Source of the DNA: Streptomyces sp. Ag109_O5-10
Lineage (GTDB): Bacteria > Actinomycetota > Actinomycetes > Streptomycetales > Streptomycetaceae
NCBI RefSeq assembly: GCF_900105755.1
Contig: NZ_FNTQ01000001.1
Coordinates: 7,006,001-7,070,000, forward strand
Direction: 5' to 3'
Length of the DNA: 64,000 bases
Shown: piece after piece, positions 22,047-30,029 of the stretch
Layout: every line of letters starts with the position of its first letter
Numbering within the stretch: the stretch's first letter is position 1
Program-made: the position numbers and the translations under genes
Notes under the pieces: generated by a model
What the model was told of the DNA's origin: nothing
The model's input: only the letters and a program-made list of their open reading frames with translations
The model's database searches: none

Positions 22047-22835
22047 ATGACAGGCGTCGAGAGTCCGGAGTACGTGCCCGGGCACGGGCTGCTCGAGGGG
22101 CGCAGCGCCGTCGTCACCGCCGCGGCCGGGGCGGGGATCGGCGGGGCGACCGCGCGCCGCTTCCTGGAGGAGGGCGCCCGCGTGCTGATCAGCGACGCGC
22201 ACCCGCGGCGCCTGAAGGAGTACGCGGCCGAGCTGGCCGGCGAGCACCCGGGCGCCGTGACCGCGGTCCCGTGCGACGTGACCGACGAGGCCCAGGTCCA
22301 GGGACTCTTCGACACCGCCGTGCGGGAGCACGGACGGCTGGACATCGTGGTCAACAACGCGGGTCTCGGCGGCACTTCGGCCCTCGCCGACATGACGGAC
22401 GACCAGTGGACGCGGGTCCTGGACGTCACCCTCAACGGCACCTTCCGGTGCTCGCGCGCCGCCCTGCGGCACTTCCGCGAGAGCGGGCGGGGCGGGGTGA
22501 TCGTCAACAACTCCTCCGTCGTCGGCTGGCGCGCCCAGGCCGGCCAGGCCCACTACGCCGCCGCCAAGGCCGGCGTGATGGCGCTGACCCGGTGCGCGGC
22601 GATCGAGGCCGCCGGATACGGCGTGCGGGTCAACGCGGTGGCGCCGAGCCTCGCCATGCATCCGCACCTGGTGAAGGTGACCTCGGCTGAACTGCTGGAG
22701 GAGCTCACCGCCCGCGAGGCCTTCGGGCGGTACGCCGAACCGTGGGAGGTGGCCAACGCGATCGTCTTCCTGGCGTCCGGCTACTCCTCGTACCTCACCG
22801 GAGAGGTCGTCTCCGTCAGCAGCCAGCACCCGTAG
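22047..22835 (+). CDS. Short-chain dehydrogenase/reductase, IpdF-like
   Basis: 262-aa classical SDR. The cofactor motif is TAAAGAGIGGATAR near residue 25, the structural motif NNAG near residue 108, and the catalytic Ser (NNSSVVG) is followed by Tyr and Lys in YAAAK. Its place directly before a kstR2-like regulator and a fadA6-like thiolase repeats the order ipdF-kstR2-fadA6 of the Mycobacterium tuberculosis KstR2 regulon, so it is probably the hydroxy-acid (5-OH-HIP-CoA type) dehydrogenase. That function is inferred from family and order. The C-terminus ends with ASGYSSYLTGEVVSVSSQ. Confidence 0.82.
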   Translation: MTGVESPEYVPGHGLLEGRSAVVTAAAGAGIGGATARRFLEEGARVLISDAHPRRLKEYAAELAGEHPGAVTAVPCDVTDEAQVQGLFDTAVREHGRLDIVVNNAGLGGTSALADMTDDQWTRVLDVTLNGTFRCSRAALRHFRESGRGGVIVNNSSVVGWRAQAGQAHYAAAKAGVMALTRCAAIEAAGYGVRVNAVAPSLAMHPHLVKVTSAELLEELTAREAFGRYAEPWEVANAIVFLASGYSSYLTGEVVSVSSQHP

Positions 22836-22850
22836 GACGAGAATGTACCC

Positions 22851-23462
22851 GTGCCGACCAAGAAGAAGCCCCAGGTGACCGCCGCGCCCGCCCGGCGCCG
22901 CGAACTCCTCGCGACCGCCGCCGAGGTCTTCGCCGAGCAGGGCTACAACGCCACCACCGTGCGCAAGATCGCGGACCACGCGGGCATGCTCGCCGGCAGC
23001 CTCTACTACCACTTCGACTCCAAGGAGTCGATGCTGGAGGAGATCCTGCGGACCTTTCTCGACGAGCTCTGGGACGGCTACGACACCGTCCTTGGTGCCG
23101 AACTCGGTCCCCGCGAGACCCTCGAAGCCCTGGTCACCGAGTCCTTCCGGGAGATCGACCGGCACCGCGCCGCCGTCGCCATCTACCAGAAGGAGAGCAA
23201 GCAGCTGGTCGCGCAGGAGCGGTTCGGCTTCCTCGCCGAGTCGCAGCGCAGGTTCGAGAAGGCATGGCTGTCGACGCTGGAGCGCGGGGTCGCCGCACGC
23301 GTCTTCCGCGCCGACCTGGACGTCCGCCTCACCTACCGGTTCGTGCGCGACACCGTGTGGGTCGCCGCCTCCTGGTACCGGCCCGGCGGACAGCACAGCC
23401 CGGAGGAGATCGCCCGCCAGTACCTGTCGATGGTGCTGGACGGGATCGCCGTCCGTGAGTAG
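22851..23462 (+). CDS. kstR2: TetR-family regulator, KstR2-like
   Basis: 203-aa TetR regulator. The N-terminal helix-turn-helix covers about residues 15-60 (RRELLATAAEVFAEQGYN, then TVRKIADHAGMLAGSLYYHF). The ligand domain contains VAIYQKESKQL, FRADLDVRLTYRFVRDT and WYRPGG, which resemble mycobacterial KstR2, a repressor released by HIP-CoA. The GTG start is 15 bases after the SDR stop, so the two are co-transcribed. Two matching palindromes, at 22017 and 28121, sit in the cluster's divergent promoters, which makes autoregulation and control of the whole cluster likely. Confidence 0.85.
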   Translation: MPTKKKPQVTAAPARRRELLATAAEVFAEQGYNATTVRKIADHAGMLAGSLYYHFDSKESMLEEILRTFLDELWDGYDTVLGAELGPRETLEALVTESFREIDRHRAAVAIYQKESKQLVAQERFGFLAESQRRFEKAWLSTLERGVAARVFRADLDVRLTYRFVRDTVWVAASWYRPGGQHSPEEIARQYLSMVLDGIAVRE

Positions 23463-23508
23463 CCCACCCATTCGTTGAAAGCCCCTTTCTGCCGAGGGAG
23501 TTGCCGAG

Positions 23509-24666
23509 ATGGCCGAGGCCTACATCGTCGAAGCGGTGCGCACGCCGGTCGGGCGGCGCAAGGGCGGACTGAGCGGGGTGCACCCGGCCGATCTGGGCGC
23601 CCGTGTGCTGAGTGCCCTGGTCGCGCGGTCAGGCGTGGACCCGGCCGCCGTCGAGGACGTCGTCTTCGGCTGCCTCGACGCGGTGGGGCCGCAGGCCGGA
23701 GACATCGCCCGGACCTGCTGGCTGGCGGCCGGGCTGCCCGAGGAGGTGCCGGGCGTCACCGTCGACCGCCAGTGCGGCTCCTCCCAGCAGGCCGTGCACT
23801 TCGCCGCCCAGGCCGTCCTCTCCGGCACCCAGGACCTGGTGGTCGCCGGCGGCGTCCAGAACATGTCCCAGATCCCCATCGCCTTCGCCTCCCGCCAGGC
23901 CGCCGAGCCGCTCGGCCTCACCGAGGGCCCCTTCCTCGGCAGCGAGGGCTGGCGGGCCCGGTACGGCAGGCAGCCCGTCAACCAGTTCGCCGGCGCCGAG
24001 ATGATCGCCGCTAAGTGGGGCATCAGCCGCCGGGACCAGGAGGAGTTCGCCCTGAACTCCCACCGCAGGGCACTGCGCGCCATCGACGAGGGCCGCTTCG
24101 AGCGGGAGATCGTGCCCTACGGCCCGGTCGCCGTGGACGAAGGGCCGCGCCGCGACACCTCCCTCGAGAAGATGGCCGCCCTGAAGCCGGTCGTCGACGG
24201 CGGCACCATCACCGCCGCCTGCTCCTCCCAGGTCTCCGACGGCGCCGCCGCCCTGCTCCTCGCCTCCGAACGCGCCGTCCGCGAACACGGGTTACGCCCC
24301 CGGGCCCGCGTCCACCACCTCTCCGTCCGCGGCGAGGACCCCATCCGGATGCTCTCCGCGCCGATCCCGGCCACCGCCCAGGCCCTGAAGAAGACCGGGC
24401 TCACCATCGACGCGATCGACCTCGTCGAGATCAACGAGGCCTTCGCCCCGGTCGTCCTCGCCTGGCTCAAGGAGACCGGCGCCGACCCCGCCAAGGTCAA
24501 CGTCAACGGCGGCGCGATAGCTCTCGGCCACCCCCTCGGCGCCACCGGAGTCAAGCTGATGACGACCCTCCTGCACGAACTGGAACGCACCGGCGGCCGC
24601 TACGGCCTCCAGACCATGTGCGAAGGCGGGGGACAGGCCAACGTGACGATCATCGAGCGGTTGTAG
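23509..24666 (+). CDS. fadA6: Acetyl-CoA acetyltransferase (thiolase), FadA6-like, with a TTA codon
   Basis: 385-aa thiolase that cleaves a 3-ketoacyl-CoA to acetyl-CoA and a shortened acyl-CoA. The nucleophile is Cys89 in DRQCGSSQQA, with the catalytic histidine in GGAIALGHPLGATG near residue 345 and the second cysteine in MCEGGGQAN. GAGGGAG precedes the ATG. Codon 262 (24292-24294) is TTA, the rare leucine codon read only by the bldA tRNA in Streptomyces, so full translation may require that developmental tRNA. It is the last gene of the SDR-kstR2-thiolase unit and converges on ipdC with only four bases between stops. Confidence 0.9.
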   Translation: MAEAYIVEAVRTPVGRRKGGLSGVHPADLGARVLSALVARSGVDPAAVEDVVFGCLDAVGPQAGDIARTCWLAAGLPEEVPGVTVDRQCGSSQQAVHFAAQAVLSGTQDLVVAGGVQNMSQIPIAFASRQAAEPLGLTEGPFLGSEGWRARYGRQPVNQFAGAEMIAAKWGISRRDQEEFALNSHRRALRAIDEGRFEREIVPYGPVAVDEGPRRDTSLEKMAALKPVVDGGTITAACSSQVSDGAAALLLASERAVREHGLRPRARVHHLSVRGEDPIRMLSAPIPATAQALKKTGLTIDAIDLVEINEAFAPVVLAWLKETGADPAKVNVNGGAIALGHPLGATGVKLMTTLLHELERTGGRYGLQTMCEGGGQANVTIIERL

Positions 24667-24667
24667 A

Positions 24668-24681
24668 CCCTCACGTGAGGG
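24668..24681. terminator. Short palindrome between convergent thiolase and ipdC
   Basis: CCCTCACGTGAGGG is a perfect 14-bp palindrome spanning the two converging 3' ends. It may work as a weak bidirectional terminator. Confidence 0.35.
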
Positions 24682-25720
24682 CCGTGAGCCGGTCCCGGGT
24701 CTCCTCCGCCTCCTTCATGATCCGTGCCACCAGCTCCGCGCACGACGGCAGGTCGTCGATCACCCCGGCGACCTGCCCGGACGCCATCACGCCGAGATCC
24801 GTACGGCCGTCCACCATCGCCGACCTGAGCAGCATCGGCGTGTTCGCGGCCAGCAGCACCTGACTCCAGGACAGCTGCTTGCCGTGCCGCAGGGCCAGGC
24901 CGTCCCGCACCATCTGCCGCCAGGTGAGCCCGGACAGCTTCCGGAACCCCGCCGCCCGCCGTACCGCGCGCAGCAGACTCCGGGCCCGGCCCGAGCTCTC
25001 CAGCGCGGCCACCAGATCGGTCCGCAGCATCCGGTGCGGCAGCCCGTCCACCGCTCTGGTCACCGTGACGTCCCTGACCGTCGCCGCCAGATACCGCGCC
25101 TTCACCGTGTCCGGCACCGCCGAGTCCGAGGTGAGCAGGAACCGGGTGCCCATCGCGACCCCCGCCGCCCCGTACGCCAGCGCCGCCACCAGCCCCCGGC
25201 CGTCGAAGAACCCGCCCGCGGCCACCACCGGTATCCGCACCGCGTCCACCACCTGCGGCAGCAGCACGCTCGTCGCCACCTCGCCGGTGTGCCCGCCGCC
25301 CTCGCCGCCCTGCACGATCACCGCGTCCGCGCCCCACGCCGCCACCTTCTCGGCGTGCCGCCGCGCCCCCACGGACGGGATCACCACCACGCCCGCCTCC
25401 TTCAGTTCGGCGATCAGCTCGGGGGAGGGGGCGAGCGCGAAGGACGCCACCCGCACACCCCCGTCGATGATCAGCCGGACCCGGTCGCCGGCGTCGGCCG
25501 CGTCCGCCCGCAGGTTCACCCCGAACGGGGCGTCCGTACGGCACCGCACCTCGGCGATCGCCGCCCGCAGCTGGTCGAGGGTCATCGTGGCGGAGGCCAG
25601 GATGCCGAGGGCCCCCGCGGCGGCCGTCGCCGAGACCAGGCGGGGGCCGGCCACCCAGCCCATCCCGGTCTGCACGATCGGATGCCGGACCCCGGCCAGC
25701 CGGGTCAGTGCCGTCTCCAT
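24671..25720 (-). CDS. ipdC: Nitronate monooxygenase-like flavoprotein, IpdC-like
   Basis: 349-aa FMN TIM-barrel protein of the 2-nitropropane dioxygenase superfamily. It opens with IVQTGMGWVAGPRLVSATA, and the flavin-phosphate region VIVQGGEGGGHTGE and VVAAGGFFDGRGL are clear. In the steroid KstR2 regulon IpdC is a dehydrogenase/reductase needed for ring C/D breakdown rather than a nitronate enzyme, and position after ipdA-ipdB supports that role (inference). Its ATG overlaps the ipdB stop (ATGA). The C-terminal part, after about residue 230, is longer than in bacterial nitronate monooxygenases. Confidence 0.83.
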   Translation of the reverse strand: METALTRLAGVRHPIVQTGMGWVAGPRLVSATAAAGALGILASATMTLDQLRAAIAEVRCRTDAPFGVNLRADAADAGDRVRLIIDGGVRVASFALAPSPELIAELKEAGVVVIPSVGARRHAEKVAAWGADAVIVQGGEGGGHTGEVATSVLLPQVVDAVRIPVVAAGGFFDGRGLVAALAYGAAGVAMGTRFLLTSDSAVPDTVKARYLAATVRDVTVTRAVDGLPHRMLRTDLVAALESSGRARSLLRAVRRAAGFRKLSGLTWRQMVRDGLALRHGKQLSWSQVLLAANTPMLLRSAMVDGRTDLGVMASGQVAGVIDDLPSCAELVARIMKEAEETRDRLTALT

Positions 25721-26493
25721 CAGCCGGCGACCTCCTTCGTCCGCGCGCCCGCCGGATCCAGCACCTCACGGATCAGCCGCAGCTCCTCCGCGCTCGGTTC
25801 CCGGGTGTACGGCACCTCGTCCGGGACGGCCAGCTCGAAGTCCGTGGCCCGCCGGACCTGGTCGACGCTCACCCCCGGATGCAGCGCGGCCAGCCGCATC
25901 GAGTGGTCCGGGGTCTCGAAGTCGAGGACGCCCAGGTCGGTGACGACCCTCGGGATGCGGTGGAAGCGCTCCGTGCCCGGATGCGCGGCGACCCGGTCGT
26001 ACCCCACCCCGCAGACCATGTCGACCTTCGCCACGAACACCCGCCGGGAGTGCTTCGGGACCCAGTAACTCGTCGGGTTGTTGAGGGTGTTGAGCGGTGC
26101 ACCGCGTACCCCCAGCAGCTGGCGGCGGGGCCGGGACCAGTCGCCGACGCAGGAGATGTTCTGGTTGCCGTACCGGTCGAGCTGGCTCGCGCCCATCATC
26201 ACGTGCCGGCGGCCGCCGGAGACCAGCGCGAGATGCTGCCGGTAGGGCAGCCAGCCCTCGGGCGTCCCGTCCGGGCGGACCAGCAGGGCCTCGCCGTCGG
26301 TCAGCAGCAGGTCCGGCGCGAAGGTCAGCCGGGCCAGGCGGGCGCCCAGTGAGGGGATCAGGCCCATCGGGCTCGCCAGGATCTCACCGGAGCCGCGCCA
26401 GGCCTCGGCGCAGGCGATGACGCAGTACTCGGAGCGCAGCACCTCCGTGTGCGGCGCGTTGGTCGCCCCTGCCGCCCCTGTCACCTCTGTCAT
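25720..26493 (-). CDS. ipdB: CoA-transferase family beta subunit, IpdB-like
   Basis: 257-aa beta subunit of a class I CoA-transferase fold. In actinobacterial steroid degradation IpdAB is a ring hydrolase opening the last ring (COCHEA-CoA), not a true CoA-transferase. Recognisable stretches are EYCVIACAEAWRGSGE, GASQLDRYGNQNISCVG and VDMVCGVGYDR. The Glu-centred motif of true transferases is absent at the usual place, as expected for IpdB. The gene overlaps ipdA upstream (ATGA) and ipdC downstream. A tract of Thr/Gly/Ala at residues 2-12 precedes the fold. Confidence 0.85.
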   Translation of the reverse strand: MTEVTGAAGATNAPHTEVLRSEYCVIACAEAWRGSGEILASPMGLIPSLGARLARLTFAPDLLLTDGEALLVRPDGTPEGWLPYRQHLALVSGGRRHVMMGASQLDRYGNQNISCVGDWSRPRRQLLGVRGAPLNTLNNPTSYWVPKHSRRVFVAKVDMVCGVGYDRVAAHPGTERFHRIPRVVTDLGVLDFETPDHSMRLAALHPGVSVDQVRRATDFELAVPDEVPYTREPSAEELRLIREVLDPAGARTKEVAG

Positions 26494-27338
26494 CCCTGTC
26501 CCTCCTGCCAGTTCCGCACCGCCGACCGGTACGCCTGCTCGTCCCCGGCCAGGAAACGCCCGGAGAACTCCGCCCAGGACGTCGACGCGTACAACCGCTG
26601 GAACGCCTCGTCCCGGCCGTAGTCCGGCGCGCAGGACGTGAAGTGCGCGCCGCCCGGCGCCTCCACCACCCCCGTCACGTTCAGCCGCTTGACGAGCAGT
26701 GACTGTGGGGCCGCCTCCTTCGTCAGCTCGGCCGTGTCCACGATCCGTTCGCAGGAGACGTAGGCCGCGTCCGCCGCCTCGCAGAACAGGTCGTCGAAGT
26801 ACGGGTCCGGGCCCAGGTACTGCCCGTTGCCCAGCCGGTCGGCGCGGTTGACGTGGACCAGGGCCGCGTCCAGGCGCAGGGCGGGCATCGCCACGAAGGT
26901 CTCCCCGTCGTCGTACGGCGAGGCGACGGTCCGCAGGCCCGGGTTGACCCGCAGGACGTCCGAGCCGATCCCGGCGCGCACCGGCAGGAAGGGCAGCCGG
27001 TGGGCGGCCGCGTGCAGGCCCCACATGAACATGCCCTCGTCGACCTCCATGAGCTCGAACGCCCCGCGCTCGCGCGCCGCGCGGTAGTGCGGTTCGAGCG
27101 GAACGGAGTCGAGGGTGACGAAGGGCGTCACCAGCTTGCGCACCCGGCCGGCCGCGACCAGCATCCCGACGTCCGGGCCGCCGTACGAGACCAGCGTCAG
27201 ATCGTCGATGCCGCTCCGGAGCACCGCTCTGACCAGCGACATCGGCTTGCGCCTGGAACCCCAGCCGCCGATGCCGAGGGTCATGCCGCCGGTCAGCCGG
27301 GCGACGGCCTCGTCGGCGGTCATCGTCTTGTCAGTCAC
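26490..27338 (-). CDS. ipdA: CoA-transferase family alpha subunit, IpdA-like
   Basis: 282-aa alpha subunit, partner of IpdB in the COCHEA-CoA ring-opening hydrolase of steroid catabolism. It carries GMTLGIGGWGSRRKPMSLVRA near the N-terminus, then LVSYGGPDVG, and GRDEAFQ near the C-terminus. I chose the GTG at 27338 because AAGGAGG lies nine bases before it; a GTG at 27347 has that sequence immediately next to it. The start overlaps the end of the echA20-like gene by eight bases. The order echA20-ipdA-ipdB-ipdC is that of M. tuberculosis Rv3550-Rv3553. Confidence 0.86.
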   Translation of the reverse strand: MTDKTMTADEAVARLTGGMTLGIGGWGSRRKPMSLVRAVLRSGIDDLTLVSYGGPDVGMLVAAGRVRKLVTPFVTLDSVPLEPHYRAARERGAFELMEVDEGMFMWGLHAAAHRLPFLPVRAGIGSDVLRVNPGLRTVASPYDDGETFVAMPALRLDAALVHVNRADRLGNGQYLGPDPYFDDLFCEAADAAYVSCERIVDTAELTKEAAPQSLLVKRLNVTGVVEAPGGAHFTSCAPDYGRDEAFQRLYASTSWAEFSGRFLAGDEQAYRSAVRNWQEGQG

Positions 27339-28083
27339 TGCCCGCACCCTCCTTCCCGAAGGTGTCGCGTATCCGGTCGGCCACCCCGCTGAGGGCGGCC
27401 TCGAAGGTGAAGCCCTGTTCGAAGCGGTAGCTGCGCCGCACGTCGACGGGGTCGATGCCGTTGATGGCGGCCTTGGCCAGGCGCAGCAGCCGGCCGTCCT
27501 TGGCGGCTATCTCCCGTGCCAGCTCCAGTGCCGCGGAGTCCATTTCCCCGCGCGGTACGACCCGCCAGACCGAGCCGTGCGCGTGCAGCTCGGCCGCGGT
27601 CGCCGTGCGCGAGGTGTAGTACAGCGTCCGCATCAGGTGTGGCGGGACCAGGCGGGCCAGGTGGGTGGCCGCGCCCAGCGCGCCCCGGTCCAGCTCCGGC
27701 AGCCCGAAGACGGCGTCCTCGCTGGCCACGATCGCGTCCGCGTTGCCCACCAGACCTATCCCGCCGCCCAGGCAGAAGCCGTGCACCGCGGCCACCACCG
27801 GGGTCTCGCACTCGTACACCGCCGCGAAGGCCTCCGCGCAGCCCCGGTTGGCGCCGAGCAGCGCCTCGTCCCCGTCCGCCTGTATCTCCTTGATGTCCAC
27901 GCCCGCGCTGAAGCCCCGGCCCCGCGCCGTCAGCACGACACAACGGGTCCCCGGGTCGCGGCCCGCCGCGCGCACCGCGTCCGCCAGCGCGAACCAGCCC
28001 CGCACCGGCAGAGCGTTCACCGGGGGGTGCTCGACCGTGACGAGCGCGATGCCCTTTTCCGGAGACGAGGTGGAGACACCCAT
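27331..28083 (-). CDS. echA20: Enoyl-CoA hydratase/isomerase family protein, EchA20-like
   Basis: 250-aa crotonase-fold protein. It has HPPVNALPVRGWFALADAV, the oxyanion-hole region GRGFSAGVDIKE and AVHGFCLGGGIGLVGNADA, and the second acidic motif FGLPELDRGALGAA. These resemble EchA20, which opens the fused ring of HIEC-CoA in the KstR2 pathway. The ATG at 28083 aligns best with that family; a TTG at 28125 would add 14 residues and overlap the operator. First gene of the echA20-ipdA-ipdB-ipdC operon, with a KstR2-like palindrome 38-51 bases upstream. Confidence 0.87.
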   Translation of the reverse strand: MGVSTSSPEKGIALVTVEHPPVNALPVRGWFALADAVRAAGRDPGTRCVVLTARGRGFSAGVDIKEIQADGDEALLGANRGCAEAFAAVYECETPVVAAVHGFCLGGGIGLVGNADAIVASEDAVFGLPELDRGALGAATHLARLVPPHLMRTLYYTSRTATAAELHAHGSVWRVVPRGEMDSAALELAREIAAKDGRLLRLAKAAINGIDPVDVRRSYRFEQGFTFEAALSGVADRIRDTFGKEGAGSD

Positions 28084-28120
28084 GGACGCATCAGCTACCT
28101 TCGCACTCAACTGCCTTTCC

Positions 28121-28134
28121 ACCAAACATTTGTT
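28121..28134. promoter_or_regulatory. KstR2-like operator 2
   Basis: ACCAAACATTTGTT matches AnCAAGnnCTTGnT at 8 of 10 fixed positions and is nearly identical, in reverse, to operator 1. It lies between the divergent echA20-like and SDR genes. Confidence 0.65.
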
Positions 28135-28184
28135 AGGTGTGAGGCTTCGAAGCTAGCAGCCGGTGCGGACGAGCGGGAGGCCCT

Positions 28185-28943
28185 GTGGATAACTCGCCGA
28201 GCGGCAGGACGGTCGTCGTCACCGGCGGTACCAGGGGGGTCGGCGCCGGCATCGCCCGGGCCTTCGCCGAGACCGGCGCCCGCGTCCTGGCCTGCGCCCG
28301 TCGGCCACCCGAACAGCCCCTGGACGGCGTCGAGTTCACTCCTCTCGACCTGCGCGACCCGCCCGCCGTGCGCGCCTTCTTCGACGCCTTGCCCCGGCTC
28401 GACGTGCTCGTCAACAACGCGGGCGGCACCCCCTACCGGCGGCTCGCCGACGCGGACGCCGAGCGGCACGCCCGGGTGATCGAGCTGAACCTCCTCACCC
28501 CGCTCACCGCCTCCCTCGCCGCGTACGAGCACCTCCGGCGGGCCCGCGGAGCGGTGGTGATGATCGGCAGCGTCAGCGGCGGCCGCCCCTCGCCGGGCTC
28601 CGCCGCCTACGGCGCGGCCAAGGCGGGGCTGGAGAGCCTGGCCCGGTCCATGGCGGTGGAATGGGCGCCGGAGGTCCGGGTCAACACCCTCGTGGTCGGC
28701 ATGGTCCGCACCGAACTGGCCGGCCTCCACTACGGCGGCCCGGACGGCCTCGCCGCCGTCTCCCGCACCGTGCCGCTCGGCCGCCTCGCCGCCCCCACCG
28801 ACGTCGGCGCCGCCGCCGTCTTCCTCGCCTCCGGCGCGGCCGCCTACATCAGCGGGGCGAGCCTGCTCGTGCACGGGGGCGGCGAGCGGCCCGCCTTCCT
28901 CGACGCCGCAACTGCCAACAAGCCGTTCGACCAGGAGGACTGA
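28185..28943 (+). CDS. Short-chain dehydrogenase/reductase (Rv3549c-type)
   Basis: 252-aa classical SDR beginning at GTG. The NAD(P) motif VVVTGGTRGVGAGIA is at residues 10-24, NNAGG near residue 80, the catalytic serine in IGSVSGG, and Tyr/Lys in YGAAKAG. The gene is divergent from echA20 across a KstR2-like operator, the arrangement of Rv3549c/Rv3550 in M. tuberculosis. Probably a ring-hydroxyl dehydrogenase of steroid catabolism; the exact step is not known to me. It ends one base before the next SDR gene. Confidence 0.84.
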   Translation: MDNSPSGRTVVVTGGTRGVGAGIARAFAETGARVLACARRPPEQPLDGVEFTPLDLRDPPAVRAFFDALPRLDVLVNNAGGTPYRRLADADAERHARVIELNLLTPLTASLAAYEHLRRARGAVVMIGSVSGGRPSPGSAAYGAAKAGLESLARSMAVEWAPEVRVNTLVVGMVRTELAGLHYGGPDGLAAVSRTVPLGRLAAPTDVGAAAVFLASGAAAYISGASLLVHGGGERPAFLDAATANKPFDQED

Positions 28944-28944
28944 G

Positions 28945-29850
28945 ATGAGCGGAATCTGCGCGGGCCGGGTAGTCGTCGTGACCGGCGCCGGGCGCGGGCT
29001 CGGCCGGGCCCACGCGCTCGCCTTCGCCGCCGAGGGTGCCCGGGTCGTCGTCAACGACCTCGGCGTCGGCCTCGACGGCGGGCCGGGGGCGGACAGTCCG
29101 GCCGCCGCCGTCGTGGAGGAGATCCGTGCGACGGGCGGCGAGGCGGTGGCCCACGGCGGGGACATCGCGACGGACGCCGGTGCGAAGTCGCTGGTCGAGG
29201 CGGCCCTGGACGCGTACGGCCGCCTCGACACCCTCGTCAACAACGCGGGCTTCCTGCGCGACCGCATGCTCGTCAACCTCGGCGAGGACGACTGGGACGC
29301 GGTCATGCGGGTGCACCTCAAGGGCCATTTCCTGCCGCTGCGGCACGCGGCCGCGCACTGGCGGGCCGAGGCCAAGGCGGGCCGCACCCCGGTGGCCCGC
29401 ATCGTCAACACCAGCAGCGGCGCGGGCCTGCTGGGCTCGGTCGGGCAGGGCAACTACAGTGCCGCCAAGGCCGGGATCGTCGGTCTCACCCTGGTAGCGG
29501 CGGCCGAACTGGCCCGTTACGGCGTCCAGGTCAACGCCGTCGCCCCGGCCGCCCGCACCCGGATGACCGAGCGCGCGTTCGCCGCGGCCATGGCCGCCCC
29601 CGACGCCGGCTTCGACGCCATGGCCCCCGGGAACGTCGCCCCGCTCGTGGTCTGGCTGGGCTCCGCCGCGAGCGCCGGCGTCACCGGGCGGGTGTTCGAG
29701 GCGGAGGGCGGCCGGATCACCGTCATGGAGGGCTGGCGGCCCGGTCCGACCGCCGACAAGGGGGCCCGGTGGACCCCGGCGGAGGCGGGGGAGACGGCGC
29801 TGAAACTGCTGGCCGAGGCGGAACCGCCGGGGGCGGTGTACGGGGCGTGA
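28945..29850 (+). CDS. Short-chain dehydrogenase/reductase (Rv3548c-type, 17-beta-HSD4-like)
   Basis: 301-aa SDR with VVVVTGAGRGLGRAHALAFA at the N-terminus, the NDLG segment typical of HSD17B4-like enzymes, NNAGFLRDRML, catalytic serines in NTSSGAGLLG, and YSAAKAG. The C-terminal tail after residue 240 (GGRITVMEGWRPGP) is the extra module seen in this subgroup. It is co-transcribed with the preceding SDR (one base between genes). The role is inferred from neighbours: oxidation of a 3-hydroxyacyl-CoA intermediate of ring C/D breakdown. Confidence 0.84.
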   Translation: MSGICAGRVVVVTGAGRGLGRAHALAFAAEGARVVVNDLGVGLDGGPGADSPAAAVVEEIRATGGEAVAHGGDIATDAGAKSLVEAALDAYGRLDTLVNNAGFLRDRMLVNLGEDDWDAVMRVHLKGHFLPLRHAAAHWRAEAKAGRTPVARIVNTSSGAGLLGSVGQGNYSAAKAGIVGLTLVAAAELARYGVQVNAVAPAARTRMTERAFAAAMAAPDAGFDAMAPGNVAPLVVWLGSAASAGVTGRVFEAEGGRITVMEGWRPGPTADKGARWTPAEAGETALKLLAEAEPPGAVYGA

Positions 29851-29951
29851 GACCGGGGGCGGGGCCTGATCGGTCCGCCGGGGTTGCGCCGATTGCCGAG
29901 TGCCGGCAGCCGGCAGCCGAGCACCGGGCACCGGGCACCGGGCGACGATTG

Positions 29952-29994
29952 CCGACTGCGGCGCCGTCGTGGCCGGTCGCGCAGTTCCCCGCGA
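29952..29994 (-). repeat. Dispersed intergenic repeat, family 1, copy C
   Basis: The minus strand reads CGCGGGGAACTGCGCGACCG and continues GCCACGACGGCGCC. It is intergenic between the convergent SDR and metalloprotease-like genes. Just upstream (29900-29943) are short direct repeats of CCGGCAG and CACCGGG. Confidence 0.65.
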
Positions 29995-30029
29995 CCTGTA
30001 CGGAGCGCTGCCGGACCCGCCTGGGTGGC

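Noticed and set aside
22002..23471. 489-codon minus-strand frame opposite the SDR and kstR2 genes
   Set aside because: Shadow of two well-recognised plus-strand genes with family motifs.
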